Source of the DNA: Bacteroidota bacterium
Lineage (GTDB): Bacteria; Bacteroidota; Bacteroidia; Chitinophagales; Chitinophagaceae
Assembly: GCA_030706635.1 (NCBI GenBank)
Contig: JAUZOD010000001.1
Location: forward strand, 229,462-293,461
Direction: 5' to 3'
DNA: 64,000 nucleotides
Below, piece after piece: positions 63,901 to 64,000 of this stretch. The stretch's first letter is position 1, and every line of letters starts with the position of its first letter. The notes under the pieces were generated by a model, which did not search any database, had not been told where the DNA came from, and saw only the letters and a program-made list of their open reading frames with translations. The position numbers were made by a program, and so were the translations under genes.

Positions 63901-64000
63901 GCGCGGGCATCCGGTTGCGTCCTATATTGATGACGAGCATGGCCATGATTGCCGGTATGATTCCCATGGCCAGCGGCATCGGGGACGCGGGTGATCAATC
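60933..64000 (+). CDS. RND efflux permease with altered proton-relay residues (partial, 3' end missing)
   Basis: The frame is open from ATG 60933 through the window end (1022 codons); the usual length is about 1030 to 1060. It starts MVRAALKRPITVLVLFMG and has the RND layout: porter loops, IPIDIFPKLNLPTIYV, GMSPQQMEG, then TM4 with GVLVDQATVTIENIH, where the standard second Asp of the relay is Gln (D398-Q399). In TM10, GVSVANAILIV has Ala964 where AcrB has Lys. It belongs to an RND subgroup of Bacteroidota and Acidobacteria. The substrate is unknown. Confidence 0.93.
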   Translation, partial: MVRAALKRPITVLVLFMGLLLFSIAAIRTIPIDIFPKLNLPTIYVIESYGGMSPQQMEGFFSTRMQDQFLYVNGIQNIESKNIQGLTLIKLSFYENTNMAEASAQVALQVNRASKFFPPGALPPQVIRFDASSLPVGQLVFSSKTKSLKEIYDLVATRIRPMFASVAGLSAPPPFGANSRSIVVSVDPEKLRRFNISPDQVVEAIAKNNAMTPAGNLRIDSLMYVTTVNSLEDHVQEFEDIPLVTNGASTVFIHDIATVADASDVTVDYALINGKRSVYIPVVKTAEASTWDVVQHLKSKLPEMKNLLPDDVNISYEFDQSVFVMNSVKSLMTEGILGAILTGLMVLLFLRDWRSSLVVIITIPVAILSSLLFLNLFGQTINIMTLSGLALAIGVLVDQATVTIENIHQHLEMGKSKRQAILDACEEISFPLLLILLCILAVFAPSFVMTGVPKAMFLPLSLSIGFAMIFSFIAAQTLVPVISNWLLKEDMFRYQHTGFHAHAGLALNDQETDEVTAHTQQDTRNSSENGFFQRIKMRLTGRLEKWMPKRKLIVSIYVILSLAAAGSCFVIIGKDLLPKSNAGELQIRIKEPDGTRLEKTERTVNGILKVLDSTVNGHVAISSTYVGLVPSSYGTSNLYIFNSGTNEALMEVELDKSFKTNLDQLKDKLRANIYAAYPGVTISFEPIELTEKIMAQGAATPIEVRVAGKNFDNIKNYATNLVSKLKKIVYLRDVQIVQPLHYPTISMHIDRYRLAQMGLNLNEVARSITDATSSSRFTEKVQWLDTKVAYTYQVQVEVPEYLMNSIEQLKSISLVKGKSRPILSDVAQFSMDTLPGEYDRSGPRRFLTVSANINHKDLGSATAAVEKAVKSLGTPPPGLVAQIRGMSSLLTETLSSLQTGLMVAIVVILLLLAANYQSFGLAISVLATVPAVLLGAMLMLLATGATLNLQSYMGIIMSTGVSVANAILIVTNAESLRLEYKDPFKAAWVSAGIRLRPILMTSMAMIAGMIPMASGIGDAGDQ

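Noticed and set aside
1..64000. CRISPR array, IS element or prophage
   Set aside because: No regularly spaced repeats, transposase, integrase or phage structural gene was seen. The only repeat family found is the GTTGAC hairpins.

Overview
This 64 kb window is chromosomal DNA from a member of the Bacteroidota, most likely a Chitinophagaceae-like soil or plant-associated saprophyte. The signs are a SusC/SusD pair with FecR and an ECF sigma factor, promoter-like sites of the TTG-N19-TAnnTTTG type, an FtsX-type permease of the Bacteroidota kind, a RhaT/RhaI-type rhamnose operon, the tyrosine/homogentisate pathway and several secreted glycoside hydrolases. Gene density is high, and almost every stretch over 300 bases has a gene, a riboswitch or a gene remnant.

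Layout. 0-2.4 kb (minus): start of a glutamate dehydrogenase, then tdk-ccmB-ccmC-ccmD (thymidine kinase and cytochrome c maturation). 2.4-10.6 kb: an unknown protein, the Kdo transferase waaA, and a plus-strand nucleotide-sugar operon (PLP sugar aminotransferase, UDP-glucose dehydrogenase, UDP-glucuronate decarboxylase, rmlB-rmlC-rmlD) for envelope polysaccharide precursors. 10.6-24.9 kb: an accessory region with a siderophore-type acyltransferase, three AraC regulators, a MauE-like redox membrane protein, a tiny secreted four-cysteine protein (DUF6520-like), a large secreted unknown protein, a TlpA-like thioredoxin with a DUF3738-like tail, SusD, SusC with an STN domain, FecR, an ECF sigma factor and a small Xre regulator. 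This is the best candidate in the window for an undescribed system: a cysteine-protein, thiol-redox and TonB-uptake unit. 24.9-27.8 kb: a decayed SnoaL-like gene, tRNA-Met, a retropepsin-like protease, a threonine-dehydrogenase-like epimerase and a lone DsbD N-terminal domain.

27.9-33 kb: tyrosine catabolism (FAH-type hydrolase, HPPD, homogentisate dioxygenase), with hmgA overlapping fructose-1,6-bisphosphatase. 33-37 kb (minus): NDH-2, GH16, a SET-domain protein overlapping a cytoplasmic alpha-amylase. 37.3-41 kb: class I ribonucleotide reductase nrdB-nrdA behind a cobalamin riboswitch. 41-47 kb: acetate transporter, a frameshifted methyltransferase, a start-less ORF, small envelope proteins and a large FtsX-type permease. 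47-53 kb: an L-rhamnose catabolic operon (rhaT, aldolase/dehydrogenase fusion, isomerase, kinase). 53-59 kb: ABC-F ATPase, a GtaA-like DUF4965 enzyme and GH8. 59-64 kb: a small membrane protein, TolC and an RND permease that runs off the window and lacks standard proton-relay residues.

A family of GTTGAC-based inverted repeats sits at three gene ends between 33 and 41.1 kb. Several single-base decay events (24.9, 42.0 kb) and gene fragments (42.7, 47.0 kb) mark old accessory joints. All calls come from reading the sequence. No database search was run.
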